Assembly (NCBI GenBank): GCA_017302795.1
Contig: JAFLCB010000002.1
Location: 124,001-188,000, forward strand
Origin: Deltaproteobacteria bacterium
GTDB taxonomy: Bacteria; Bdellovibrionota; Bdellovibrionia; Bdellovibrionales; JAMPXM01
Length of the DNA stretch: 64,000 bases
Reading direction: 5' to 3'
In this document: positions 7,909 to 16,979 of the stretch, piece by piece
Position numbering within the stretch: the stretch's first letter is position 1
Layout of the letters: each line of letters begins with the position of its first letter
Position numbers and translations under genes: made by a program
Notes under the pieces: generated by a model
The model's input: the letters and a program-made list of their open reading frames with translations, nothing else
The model's database searches: none
Told to the model about the DNA's origin: nothing

Positions 7909-9573
7909 ATGTTGAGTACGTCGAAGAAAATCGCGCCGAAGATGAAGCCAGGAATCAGGAAATTGGGCGCCGTCATTGTATTAGGTTTGGCCGCTGCAGT
8001 GATAGTATTTATCGCATCTGAATCGGCCAAGTCGCGCATTCCATTTGTCCGCGACTGTCCAGGTAAGGATGCGGGCGACTGGAACTGGGGCGAAGCGCCG
8101 TCGGCTTGTGAAGCTTCGCGCTTTGGCGAGGTTTCGCGGATTAAATTTATCTACAGTGATTTTGCGCTCGATCGTACGCGAGGCGAAGATCCAGAACATC
8201 GGAAAGACTATGTCACTAATTTGCATGCGCTTTTGCGCGAGCTTTCGATGGAATATATCAAAGCGAAAAATCCGGGAGTCAGTAAGGCAGAGGCCGATGC
8301 CTTTGCATTGGCGATTGAGGCCGTTGCCCATCAAGAGACCTACTGGTCACACTACCGGGTTGGAAAAGATGGACGCTATAAAATGATGGTCGGCGATTCC
8401 AACGTAAGCCACGGCATCATGCAAATCAATATGAACTATCACGCTTCAAAAGACGATGATCGATCCTTTGATCTTGTGGGAAACATTGGTTTTGGAATCG
8501 AACTATTTTATCGCAAATGGGAATCGGCGTCGAAAGCGCGTTGTGGACAGCGAGCCAAAAAGCAAACTGATGATCAATATTATCAAAACATCACGCGCGC
8601 GGCGTACTCGGCCTACAATGGGGGGTCCGATGCGATTTGCCGCTGGACGAATCCAAAGCACGCGTGGGCTAAAAATGACAAAAATTTCTTTGGGAAATTA
8701 AATGGTCAAGCGTGGAGCGAATGGGTGCGCGTCGAAGATCAGAAGATCCGTATCGACGTCGGTTGCGTTCGGTCTGGTGACGAAATCTGTGCAGTGGCAC
8801 AACCACGTACGACAGAGTCTCTTGAGGACCGTCCCCTAGTTCTGGACGACGGCATGAGCTGCATCATAGGAAAAGGTCAGCTTGAATGCGCGCGCGATTA
8901 CCGAATTGCAAAGTGCCTTGTCGCTCAAAGGCCGGATTTAAATGTCGCTGGTGCACTAAAGCTAAAGGCGACTGACCCGGCGCTTTCAAAATTAAAGCGC
9001 CTGGTACATACAGATCGAATGGCTCTGTGCGGAAAAGCGCATCCCGACGCGGCTTTGATTGGGGACATCGTGAAACTCAATGAAAATGTCGGGATTCGCA
9101 TGAAAGTGGAGGGCGGCGTCACCATCAGTACAGCGAAAAAAGGTCAAATGTTTCAGGTGATCGATGTGGAGCTCCCATTCGATGCCTTGGGAAATCGCCT
9201 TTACAAAGTCATGCTCACCCCATCGCAGACAGGTTGGATCAGCGCAGGCCCGACTTCGAGCGGAGAAAAAACAGTGTCGGTGTATAGTAGATCAACGGCT
9301 CAGCCACCAAAGAGTCTGAAGCTCTGGCTTCCGACAGTCGGCTCGCAGATAGAGATTGCGAAGGCTGACGGTACGAAGCTTCTAGTCAGCCCTGATGGCG
9401 AAGGCAAAACGACTTTGGCCAAGGGTGAAAAAGCAGTTGTTGAGGAAGTGAAAATTCTTGGTGCTGCGAACGAAATATGGCTTCGCGTGAAGACGGCTTC
9501 TGATTCCGGATATATATACTCCGGTAGCACCTACCCCAACATGACAATCGATCAGTGGGTTAAGGTTAAGTGA
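7909..9573 (+). CDS. exported lytic-transglycosylase-like protein with SH3-like C-terminus
   Basis: The product is 554 residues from ATG 7909 (AGGAG 8 bases upstream; an earlier ATG at 7891 has no good site). One hydrophobic N-terminal segment (AVIVLGLAAAVIVFIA) is a signal or anchor. The middle matches the SLT lysozyme-like fold: a presumed catalytic Glu in AHQETYWSHYRVG, then SHGIMQINMNYH, and AYSAYNGGSDAICRW. This points to cleavage of peptidoglycan glycan strands. After about residue 330 there is a Cys-containing linker and then two beta-rich SH3-like segments (about 385-460 and 470-550) likely to bind cell wall. The stop codon overlaps the start of the next gene (TGATG), so they are translationally coupled. 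Confidence 0.8.
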   Translation: MLSTSKKIAPKMKPGIRKLGAVIVLGLAAAVIVFIASESAKSRIPFVRDCPGKDAGDWNWGEAPSACEASRFGEVSRIKFIYSDFALDRTRGEDPEHRKDYVTNLHALLRELSMEYIKAKNPGVSKAEADAFALAIEAVAHQETYWSHYRVGKDGRYKMMVGDSNVSHGIMQINMNYHASKDDDRSFDLVGNIGFGIELFYRKWESASKARCGQRAKKQTDDQYYQNITRAAYSAYNGGSDAICRWTNPKHAWAKNDKNFFGKLNGQAWSEWVRVEDQKIRIDVGCVRSGDEICAVAQPRTTESLEDRPLVLDDGMSCIIGKGQLECARDYRIAKCLVAQRPDLNVAGALKLKATDPALSKLKRLVHTDRMALCGKAHPDAALIGDIVKLNENVGIRMKVEGGVTISTAKKGQMFQVIDVELPFDALGNRLYKVMLTPSQTGWISAGPTSSGEKTVSVYSRSTAQPPKSLKLWLPTVGSQIEIAKADGTKLLVSPDGEGKTTLAKGEKAVVEEVKILGAANEIWLRVKTASDSGYIYSGSTYPNMTIDQWVKVK

Positions 9574-10523
9574 TGAAGGCCCGCTTGCGAAAGCTGCCAA
9601 TAGCAATGGCGATCGGAGCTTTGGTGATCGCTGTGAGCGCGAGCAGAAACCGCGTACGCTCGGCGGCTGATGAATCGACACAGTCGCTAGTTGATTCCCA
9701 ATCTGAGTCGCCATTCGAAGCTATCGAAGCAGACGTTGACGGGATTGCAAAATCGAAAATTGAAATCCTGAAAAATCAGGGCCTAAAAAGTCAGGCCCTT
9801 ATTAAAAAAGCTGCTGCGATCCCTGGAAAAGCTAAGAGCGTCGGATCGGCCAAGACCGTATTCGATGCCCGCGAGGAAGCCGACGCTGCGATATCTCGTT
9901 TGATCGCAACCCGCAAGTGTGAACGGATGGCCGGTTCGATCGTTGCCAGTAAACCGTCGGGAAACCAATCGTCGTGCCCTACTGATCACCCCTTAGCGAC
10001 TTCAACTCCAAGCGGGTACAGCGACTTGTTGACCCAGAAAACTGTGAACGAACTTGCGTTTTTAAAACAGCTAGCGGTTTACGCAAGATCAGAAAGACAG
10101 GCAGATCCCTTTAATTTGCTGCAAGTCGCGAAAGTCTATATCCAACATTCAGATGACAACGTGAAAGAGCAGGCGTTGGAAATTGCGGCCTTGTTCCCGG
10201 CTCGAGATGGGAAAGAAGCGCTTAAGGTCGCAGCGAAAGCAATGGAGTCGACGGTCAGTGGACCTTTGGCGCAACAAGCCTTGTCGCTTCTAAGTATACA
10301 TCGAGATCACGATCCGCAACTCGTAGATAGAACCGTAACTGCAGCTTTAAAAGACGGTGGCTGGAATGTGCGAGACGCGATTGCGAGTCAGCTTTTACTC
10401 TTTATTACGCCTAGCACCAGGGCCGATTTCGCTCAAATTCTTGCAAGCGAGCCGGCGCGTTCAAAAGTGGCGCTTCACATTCGCCTGAACCTAGAAGAGT
10501 TCGACCGAATGGAGCGCCTGTGA
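9573..10523 (+). CDS. secreted alpha-helical repeat protein, unknown
   Basis: A 316-residue protein with an N-terminal signal peptide (PIAMAIGALVIAVSA). The second half contains helical pairs resembling HEAT/ARM repeats (DDNVKEQALEIAALFP, GKEALKVAAKAMES, GPLAQQALSLLSIHRD, NVRDAIASQLLLFI). Two cysteines in the middle (RKCERM, SSCPTD) may be disulfide-bonded. The start ATG overlaps the stop of the transglycosylase gene by one base, so the two are probably made together; an accessory or scaffold role for that enzyme is inference. I do not recognise the family. Confidence 0.7.
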   Translation: MKARLRKLPIAMAIGALVIAVSASRNRVRSAADESTQSLVDSQSESPFEAIEADVDGIAKSKIEILKNQGLKSQALIKKAAAIPGKAKSVGSAKTVFDAREEADAAISRLIATRKCERMAGSIVASKPSGNQSSCPTDHPLATSTPSGYSDLLTQKTVNELAFLKQLAVYARSERQADPFNLLQVAKVYIQHSDDNVKEQALEIAALFPARDGKEALKVAAKAMESTVSGPLAQQALSLLSIHRDHDPQLVDRTVTAALKDGGWNVRDAIASQLLLFITPSTRADFAQILASEPARSKVALHIRLNLEEFDRMERL

Positions 10524-10535
10524 TAGCGTCGAGAC

Positions 10536-11495
10536 ATGTCACATCGATATGTCCCCACATCAGGCCGAGATCTTCCCCGATTCGCTGGAATTAAAACGTT
10601 TTTTCGACTTCCGTATGTCGAAATCACAGAAGATTACGAGCTAGGTATAGTAGGTGTGCCGTTCGATGGCGGTGCAAGTTATCGTCCTGGTCAACGCTTT
10701 GCTCCCGTCAAAGTCCGCGAGGCCTCGTCACTTGGACGAGTCTTCCACATGGGTCGGATGTCCTCCTTTACTGATAAAATAAAAGTTGCAGATGTCGGTG
10801 ATGTACCGACGGTGCCTGTGGACCTTCTTAAGACCTATCAAAGAATTGAAACCTGGTTTGGCCAAGGCTTGAAGCTTGGGAAACGCTTCATCGCTATCGG
10901 CGGAGATCACTCGATCACTCTCCCTATTTTGCGAGAAGTCAGAAAAAGTGTCGGAAAGCCGATTCGCCTGATTCATTTTGACGCCCATCTCGACACTTAC
11001 CCGGCCGCTTGGGACTGTGAATATCATCACGGATCCTTTGCGAGACACGCCGTCGAAGAGGGACTTGTCGACGCGAAGGGTTCGATTCAAATTGGAATCC
11101 GCGGGCCCTTCACGGCGGCAGGTGACCTCGACTTTGTAAACAAGCACGGGATTCGTGTTATCACGGTCGATGAGGTCCGACTTCGCCCAGGCCTTGAGGG
11201 TTTTCTTAAAACACTTCCAGATTTTGGCGATGACCCTGTGTACATTTCGTTTGATGTCGATTGTCTTGATCCCGCGTACGCACCGGGAACGGGAACGCCT
11301 GTACCCGGTGGGCTTACAACATTTGAAACGCAAACGATTTTGCGCGCGCTTAAAATTAGGCGCCTGGTCGGCGCCGACGTTGTGGAAATTAACCCGGCAT
11401 ATGATGTTTCAGACATCACGCAACTGGTTGGACTTGATGTTGCCTTTGAGCTGATCGGCCTGATGGCCGAGTCCAATAAAACTTGGCGTGACTAG
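10536..11495 (+). CDS. speB: ureohydrolase, agmatinase/arginase family
   Basis: Binuclear-manganese enzyme that hydrolyses a guanidino group to urea; agmatine to putrescine is the usual reaction of this clade. Metal ligands are visible: His125 in GGDHS, Asp149/His151/Asp153 in HFDAHLDT, and Asp240/Asp242 in SFDVDCLDP, followed by the signature AYAPGTGTP. The length (319) is normal. It starts 12 bases after the secreted repeat protein. Its last 4 bases overlap the end of the convergent kinase gene. Related enzymes act on other guanidino acids, so the substrate is uncertain, and no other polyamine genes are in the window. Confidence 0.85.
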   Translation: MSHRYVPTSGRDLPRFAGIKTFFRLPYVEITEDYELGIVGVPFDGGASYRPGQRFAPVKVREASSLGRVFHMGRMSSFTDKIKVADVGDVPTVPVDLLKTYQRIETWFGQGLKLGKRFIAIGGDHSITLPILREVRKSVGKPIRLIHFDAHLDTYPAAWDCEYHHGSFARHAVEEGLVDAKGSIQIGIRGPFTAAGDLDFVNKHGIRVITVDEVRLRPGLEGFLKTLPDFGDDPVYISFDVDCLDPAYAPGTGTPVPGGLTTFETQTILRALKIRRLVGADVVEINPAYDVSDITQLVGLDVAFELIGLMAESNKTWRD

Positions 11496-12790
11496 TTTGT
11501 TTCCGCTAAGTTGAAAGGGAGTTCGACGATGAACTGAGTGTTCTTGCTTCTAGAGTTGTAGTAAAGCTCACCTCCGTGGGCATTAATCAGTTTCTTTGAA
11601 ATGCTTAAGCCAAGTCCCGTTCCCTTGCCAACTTGTTTAGTCGTGAAAAATGCATCGAAAAGATGAGGTTCAATATCCGCAGGAACTCCGCTACCGGAAT
11701 CCGTGATCGTGATCTTTATGGCGTCTGTTCGGTCATGTACATCAACGGTTACCCAGGGACTTTCGCTCCCCTCAACGGCGTCGAGGGCGTTATTAACTAG
11801 ATTCATAAGCACCTGAACGATTTCGCCTGGACGGCAGTTAATAACCGTATTCGAAGTGCCTGGCCCTAAGTTGAAGTTTAAATCTGCACGGCAGGTGCGT
11901 GAATGAGATAATTCCATAACGTCATCAATGAGAGCTCCAAGAGTTACAACCGTCTGAGGATCAAAAGTCGAATTTCTGCTATAGTTTTTGAGCGATCGCA
12001 TGATTCTTTGTACGCGGTCTACATTTCTTAAAATCTTTTCGACATAGCGTTGTATTGAAGTCGGATCGATTTCCTTCCCGTTTGCGTTTTGCTCCATAAT
12101 TTCTTTAATCATTTCTGCAGAGCCATTAATTACTGCAAGGGGATTATTGATTTCGTGGGCAATGCCGCTAGCCATCTCGCCAAGTGTTGCCAGTTTGCGA
12201 TTGGTCTCAATAGCCAAACGTTCGCGCTCCAATGATTTTTGTGCCCGACTATTGTGAATCGCCATTCTGATTGGCATAGCCAAGTAGTCTAACAAGTTAA
12301 TTTGAGTTTTTGTCACACTGATTTCTGTAGACGCCAACAACGCAAAGACGGCTTCGATACTATCTGACTCTGTTTTGACAGGTGTTGAATAAATAATTCG
12401 AACCCCTGCCGAAACAATTTTGTGTTCAATTTGGTTTTGATTTGCCCCTAAACCTGAACCAGAGGCCGAAAGAAAAATAGGTTTTCCGAAATAAGCAGTT
12501 CGTCCAACCGGACAAGAATCTGGTCCAACGTGAACTTCGGCAATCATGTCTCGCAAGGTGTCCGAAATGGACGGTGCGGTAACAAGAACTAGCCGTTGTT
12601 TGTCGTCCGACGGCAAGAAAATCGCGCATGTGAAGCCCGGAAACACCAACTCTACGTCTTTGGCAAGTTGGGCCATAGTTGACTCAAAACCAGCGCCCCT
12701 TAGCACTTGGAGCTGGACACGCTTTGCGATTTCTTCCTGAAACCGACTCCGCTCAGTCACACTTGGCTCAAAAAGCAATACTTTCGACAT
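11492..12790 (-). CDS. soluble GAF-domain sensor histidine kinase
   Basis: A 432-residue kinase without membrane segments, so it probably senses a cytoplasmic cue or partner. Residues about 20-190 form a GAF-like sensor with VGPDSCPVGRTAYFGKPIFL. A coiled linker leads to the phospho-acceptor His in MASGIAHEINNPLAVING (about 215). The ATPase domain has LMNLVNNALDAVEG, TDSGSGVP, FDAFFTTKQVGKGTGLGLSIS. It stands alone with no response regulator next to it. GGAGG lies 10 bases before the ATG. Confidence 0.9.
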   Translation of the reverse strand: MSKVLLFEPSVTERSRFQEEIAKRVQLQVLRGAGFESTMAQLAKDVELVFPGFTCAIFLPSDDKQRLVLVTAPSISDTLRDMIAEVHVGPDSCPVGRTAYFGKPIFLSASGSGLGANQNQIEHKIVSAGVRIIYSTPVKTESDSIEAVFALLASTEISVTKTQINLLDYLAMPIRMAIHNSRAQKSLERERLAIETNRKLATLGEMASGIAHEINNPLAVINGSAEMIKEIMEQNANGKEIDPTSIQRYVEKILRNVDRVQRIMRSLKNYSRNSTFDPQTVVTLGALIDDVMELSHSRTCRADLNFNLGPGTSNTVINCRPGEIVQVLMNLVNNALDAVEGSESPWVTVDVHDRTDAIKITITDSGSGVPADIEPHLFDAFFTTKQVGKGTGLGLSISKKLINAHGGELYYNSRSKNTQFIVELPFNLAETN

Positions 12791-12994
12791 ACAGATTGGC
12801 CTCCAACATACGTACTACAAGGAAAGACCTGCTATTAGTTCGAAAGTGTAAACTAGGTTTTCACGCGAGACCAAAAATCTCATTTTGGAATAACTAAAAC
12901 GATACAATTGTAGCGGAACAATCTACGTCCCTATTAGGCGTGTTGAATTCCAGAGAAGGAACGATGCGGTGGCGGCGGTTTTGTTCGGAACGGG

Positions 12995-13546
12995 CTATCG
13001 AATCCGCCGAAGTTCACCGCTGATCGTGACATCGCCATCTTGGAGAGAACATGTCACGTTTAGTCCGCCATCATGACTGGTTAAACTCCAGCGATTGTCC
13101 TTCTGGAGCGTCTCAGTAAGGCGGGATAAAAAATCCGAATTGAAGTGAAAGAAATCGATTCCCGCTAAGTTGTGTACACCTTCTGCTTCGAGGTCCCGCA
13201 TCAAGGTGTCGGCATTTTTATAGGTATAAACTTTTACTTTCTCGCTGGCCTTCGATGCCTTGTGCAGCTTCCTAGCGCTGGGGTTTCCTACTTCTATCCA
13301 TAGCGCTGTTCCACCGCGATTGCCTGGGGCGCACATGCACGGGGTATCAGGATCGCTTAAACCACCAGCCGAAAAAGATAAGTTCTGTCCTGCATTCAGC
13401 GCGAAGGCGAGTACGCGCGTAAGCAGATACGGAAGATTTTCTGACGGATGTTGAGCCACTCGGAAGTCGAGCGACTCGTAAACTCCGCGATCAATGTCGG
13501 CGAGCTCAATTCGAAATCGAAACAAGGACGCGGTTGGTGCAGCCAT
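12995..13546 (-). CDS. yaeQ: YaeQ family protein
   Basis: A 183-residue member of the YaeQ family, a PD-(D/E)XK-nuclease-like fold whose role is poorly known. Recognised by the N-terminus (LFRFRIELADIDRGVYESLDF), HPSENLPYLLTRVLAFALN, LWIEVGNPSARKLHKASK and VKVYTYKN. It starts 9 bases after the alaS stop codon and is the last gene of the pilT-recX-alaS-yaeQ run. A link to alanyl-tRNA synthetase is only by neighbourhood. Confidence 0.9.
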   Translation of the reverse strand: MAAPTASLFRFRIELADIDRGVYESLDFRVAQHPSENLPYLLTRVLAFALNAGQNLSFSAGGLSDPDTPCMCAPGNRGGTALWIEVGNPSARKLHKASKASEKVKVYTYKNADTLMRDLEAEGVHNLAGIDFFHFNSDFLSRLTETLQKDNRWSLTSHDGGLNVTCSLQDGDVTISGELRRIR

Positions 13547-13554
13547 CGTCGTCG

Positions 13555-16308
13555 CTACGAAAGCATGGCCGAGGCTTTGGCGAAGGCCTCGTTGGCTTTC
13601 GTCAAATTCTCGCCAGCACCTTGAGCGAAGTCGGTCCTTCCGCCACCTTTGCCGCCCATTTCCTTCGCCACTTCGGCCAGAATTTTTCCCGCGCTGAGGC
13701 TAGAGATAAGATCTTTAGAAACCGTTACGATGATAGGGTGCTTGCCCCCAGAGGCTCCGTCTGGGCCACGCCCTACAAGGCATACGACTCCCGACCCAAG
13801 CTTGTCGCGCAGCTTATCGCCTAGCTGTGAAAGCACTTCGCGATCGTCGATCTCAACCGATGCTGCAATGAATTTACCGCTGGCACCTTTAACGCTGAAG
13901 TCGCGCGCTTCACGAACTAGTAGGTCGGCATCAATCGACGACCCTTTTAGTTTTTTGAGTTCACGCTCGAGCTCTTTCATTTTTTCGCGCAAAGATTCGA
14001 TGTAGCTTGGCACGGTGCCGGCGCCACCTTGAAGCCCTGCGACTTCGCGGGCGTGCAAGTTTTCTTCGCTATTTGCCAACAAGTATTGCAGAGCTCGATC
14101 GCCTGTCGTCGCTTCGATACGACGAACACCAGCGGAAACTCCGCCCTCGCTTAAGATTTTAAACAATCGAATGTTGGACGTATTAGAAACATGCGTGCCG
14201 CCGCAGAGCTCGGTTGAAAAGGCACTCGCGCCAGAAACGCCCATTGAAACCACACGAACTTGATCGCCGTACTTTTCTCCGAAAAGGGCCATCGCTCCTT
14301 TTTTCATAGCCTCGGCGTGCGACATTTCGGCAGCACTCACTTCGCGGGAAGCAGAAATTTCCCCGTTTACCAGGTCTTCCACTTTTCGCAGTTCTTCGCG
14401 CGATAGGGATTTTGGGTGCGTAAAGTCAAAGCGAAGGCGTTCGCTATCAACCAAACTTCCGGCTTGAGTGACATGAGTGCCTAAGACTTTTCGCAAGGCT
14501 GCATGTAAGAGGTGAGTGGCTGAGTGATTACTTGCTGACGCCCGACGAAGCGGTGCTTCGACCGCCGCTTGCACAGCCGCACCCTCTTCCAAGGTTCCTT
14601 TGGCGACACGAACGTGATGCAAAATCACATCGTCTTGTTTTGTTGTCTCAAAAACTTCGACCGTTGTTTTTGAATCACCATCACCCGCCGTCATTTTTCC
14701 GCGGTCGCCCGCTTGGCCACCGGATTCACCGTAGAAAGGAGTACGGTCAAGAATCAGCAAACCCTCTTCGCCGGTTTTCAGAGTTTTAACGGTAGCTTTG
14801 CCGTTCGACAACAAGAGCACTTTGCCGGTCCCTGTAAGGCCGTCGGAACGCGAACCCTCGTAGCCGAGGAAAATCGAATGACCCGATTTTGATATTACGT
14901 CCTGAGCGATTTTTACGAGATGCGCACCATCGGCCGAAGCTTTGAACTTCGATCCGCTGGCCGCTTTCGCTTTTTCGCGCGCTTCATCCATTTGTTTTTC
15001 AAAGCCTGACTCGTCGACGCCAAAACCTTTTTCCTGCGCCATCAAACGCGTGAGATCTACTGGAAAGCCAAACGTGTCGTAGAGTTTGAAAATCGTTGGG
15101 CCATCCAGAGTCTTCACACCGCGAGAGCCAAGCTTCGACAAAGAATCGTTTAGAATCTCCGTCCCCTGATCGAGCGTGGTGAGGAAGCGTTGAATTTCGT
15201 CTTTGACGGTGCCGAGGATGTGTTCGCGTCCGCGCTTGAGTTCTGGGTAAATGTCGTTCATTTCGTCGATCACGACTTGAATCGTTTGGACAAAGAGCGA
15301 CGAGTCGCCCGACAGTTTTCTGCCGTAGCGAATTGCCCGACGCATGATCCGGCGAAGAACATAGCCGCGGCCTTCGTTCGACGGCAAAACTCCGTCCGCA
15401 AGTAAAAACGCCGTGGCACGAGAATGATCTGCTAGCACACGCATCGCTGCGACTTGTTCGCGGAGACCCGCATTTTTTGCGAGAACCTTATAGTCGCTGA
15501 CATAATCTTTTTTCGACACCAAAGCCGCTTTCGAAATGATCGGCATAAAAAGATCGGTGTCGTAGTTATTGGGGCGCCCTTGCATCATCGCCGTCCAGCG
15601 CTCTAAGCCGCCGCCGGTGTCGACCGAGGGTTTTGGAAGCGTCGTGCGACCCTCAGCACTTTCGTTGAACTGCATGAAGACGTTGTTCCATATTTCAACA
15701 TAGCGATCGCCTTCGCCGCCCATGACCGACGGATTCGCAGGATCGAGATCCGCTTCGGGGCCGTGGTCGTAAAATATTTCCGAGCACGGTCCGCAGGGGC
15801 CAGTGTCTCCCATGCGCCAGAAATTATCCTTTTCACCGAAACGGTAAATACGTTCTTTGGGAACACCTTCTTGCCTGTGCCAAATATCGGCGGCCTCGTC
15901 GTCGTCCTGGAAAACGGTGACGTAGAGACGGTCTTTCGGAATCTGCATTTCTTTGGTCAATAAATCCCAAGCGAAATGAATCGCATCTTTTTTGAAATAG
16001 TCGCCGAAAGAAAAGTTTCCCAGCATTTCAAAAAATGTGTGGTGACGTGCGGTGAAGCCGACGTTTTCTAAGTCGTTGTGCTTCCCGCCGGCGCGCACGC
16101 ACTTTTGCGATGTGATCGCGCGGTTGTAGGAACGCTTTTCAAGACCCAAAAAAAGATTCTTGAATTGGTTCATTCCAGCATTTGCAAAGAGCAACGTCGG
16201 ATCGTTTTCTGGTACCAGAGAACTTGATGAAACAAGTTGGTGACCATTTTTTGTGAAGTAATCAAAAAAGAGCTGACGGACTTCTCGAGATTTCAATGTT
16301 GGGTTCAT
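13555..16308 (-). CDS. alaS: alanine--tRNA ligase
   Basis: Class II synthetase that charges tRNA-Ala, 917 residues against 876 in E. coli. The N-terminus begins with the typical RQLFFDYFTKNGHQLV and continues PTLLFANAGMNQFKN. The editing-site zinc ligands are in HSATHLLHAALR and CGGTHVSNT. A Gly-rich C-terminal DHHA1 part ends GGKGGGRTDFAQGAG. The start overlaps the end of recX by 4 bases (ATGA). The gene order recX-alaS is common in Gram-negative bacteria. Confidence 0.97.
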   Translation of the reverse strand: MNPTLKSREVRQLFFDYFTKNGHQLVSSSSLVPENDPTLLFANAGMNQFKNLFLGLEKRSYNRAITSQKCVRAGGKHNDLENVGFTARHHTFFEMLGNFSFGDYFKKDAIHFAWDLLTKEMQIPKDRLYVTVFQDDDEAADIWHRQEGVPKERIYRFGEKDNFWRMGDTGPCGPCSEIFYDHGPEADLDPANPSVMGGEGDRYVEIWNNVFMQFNESAEGRTTLPKPSVDTGGGLERWTAMMQGRPNNYDTDLFMPIISKAALVSKKDYVSDYKVLAKNAGLREQVAAMRVLADHSRATAFLLADGVLPSNEGRGYVLRRIMRRAIRYGRKLSGDSSLFVQTIQVVIDEMNDIYPELKRGREHILGTVKDEIQRFLTTLDQGTEILNDSLSKLGSRGVKTLDGPTIFKLYDTFGFPVDLTRLMAQEKGFGVDESGFEKQMDEAREKAKAASGSKFKASADGAHLVKIAQDVISKSGHSIFLGYEGSRSDGLTGTGKVLLLSNGKATVKTLKTGEEGLLILDRTPFYGESGGQAGDRGKMTAGDGDSKTTVEVFETTKQDDVILHHVRVAKGTLEEGAAVQAAVEAPLRRASASNHSATHLLHAALRKVLGTHVTQAGSLVDSERLRFDFTHPKSLSREELRKVEDLVNGEISASREVSAAEMSHAEAMKKGAMALFGEKYGDQVRVVSMGVSGASAFSTELCGGTHVSNTSNIRLFKILSEGGVSAGVRRIEATTGDRALQYLLANSEENLHAREVAGLQGGAGTVPSYIESLREKMKELERELKKLKGSSIDADLLVREARDFSVKGASGKFIAASVEIDDREVLSQLGDKLRDKLGSGVVCLVGRGPDGASGGKHPIIVTVSKDLISSLSAGKILAEVAKEMGGKGGGRTDFAQGAGENLTKANEAFAKASAMLS

Positions 16309-16979
16309 TCGCCTAGTTTAAGCGGATTTTCCCTCAAGAGGCGAGCGTAGACAGAGCGCGCCGTCGAGGAAGAAAAGCCCCGGCTTATCAATAGGCGTTG
16401 GACCCGATTTTTTACGAGGTATTCCAATTGCGAGGTCCCGCCATCTGGGTCACTGCCGTCTTCATTGTAGGTTGAACGTCGAGCGGCTTTATTCCCGGCT
16501 CTCTGTAGAGCCTTTTTAGCGTCTTTTTCCAGCTGCCGCTCGGCCATCCGAAGTTGTTTCGACCAGACTTTTACAGCCGTTTTATATGCACTTTCGGCCT
16601 CGTTTTCAGCGAGTTCGGCAGCTATTCCGCCAGTCGGTAGGCCTTTTTTGCTTAGCCAGCTTCGGATCTGTTGGGGCGACTTTCCAATTCGCGCCAAACG
16701 TGCGGCTTCGCGAGTCGCCAATACCGATTCGTCAGGCAGCCACTTCCGGCTGCGTGCGACTTCAATGGCCGCATCTATTTCCTCTTCCGAGTGTTCTGCG
16801 CGAGAAAGTTTAGTGCGAAGTTCGCGCTCGGAATGATCGCGCCGCGACAAAAGTTGAATGAGGCGGTCGTAAGCAGAGATGAGAGAGCGAGACCGGCCCG
16901 GTCGAGCGGCATTTTCGCCTCTCGCTTGTTCCTCGACACTAGTCGTCGTCTTGATTGGTGGCCTGCGTCCATTTGTCAT
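16305..16979 (-). CDS. recX: RecX regulatory protein
   Basis: Inhibitor of RecA filament growth and recombinase activity. The three-helix tandem repeats are seen in LIQLLSRRDHSERELRTKLS, EIDAAIEVARSRKWLPDESV and the C-terminal KNRVQRLLISRGFSSSTARS. At 224 residues it is longer than E. coli RecX (166) because of a basic N-terminal extension and an Ala/Lys-rich middle. Its start lies 41 bases inside the pilT frame and its stop overlaps alaS by 4 bases. Here recX is 2.6 kb from recA and on the opposite strand, so the two are not one operon. Confidence 0.88.
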   Translation of the reverse strand: MTNGRRPPIKTTTSVEEQARGENAARPGRSRSLISAYDRLIQLLSRRDHSERELRTKLSRAEHSEEEIDAAIEVARSRKWLPDESVLATREAARLARIGKSPQQIRSWLSKKGLPTGGIAAELAENEAESAYKTAVKVWSKQLRMAERQLEKDAKKALQRAGNKAARRSTYNEDGSDPDGGTSQLEYLVKNRVQRLLISRGFSSSTARSVYARLLRENPLKLGE

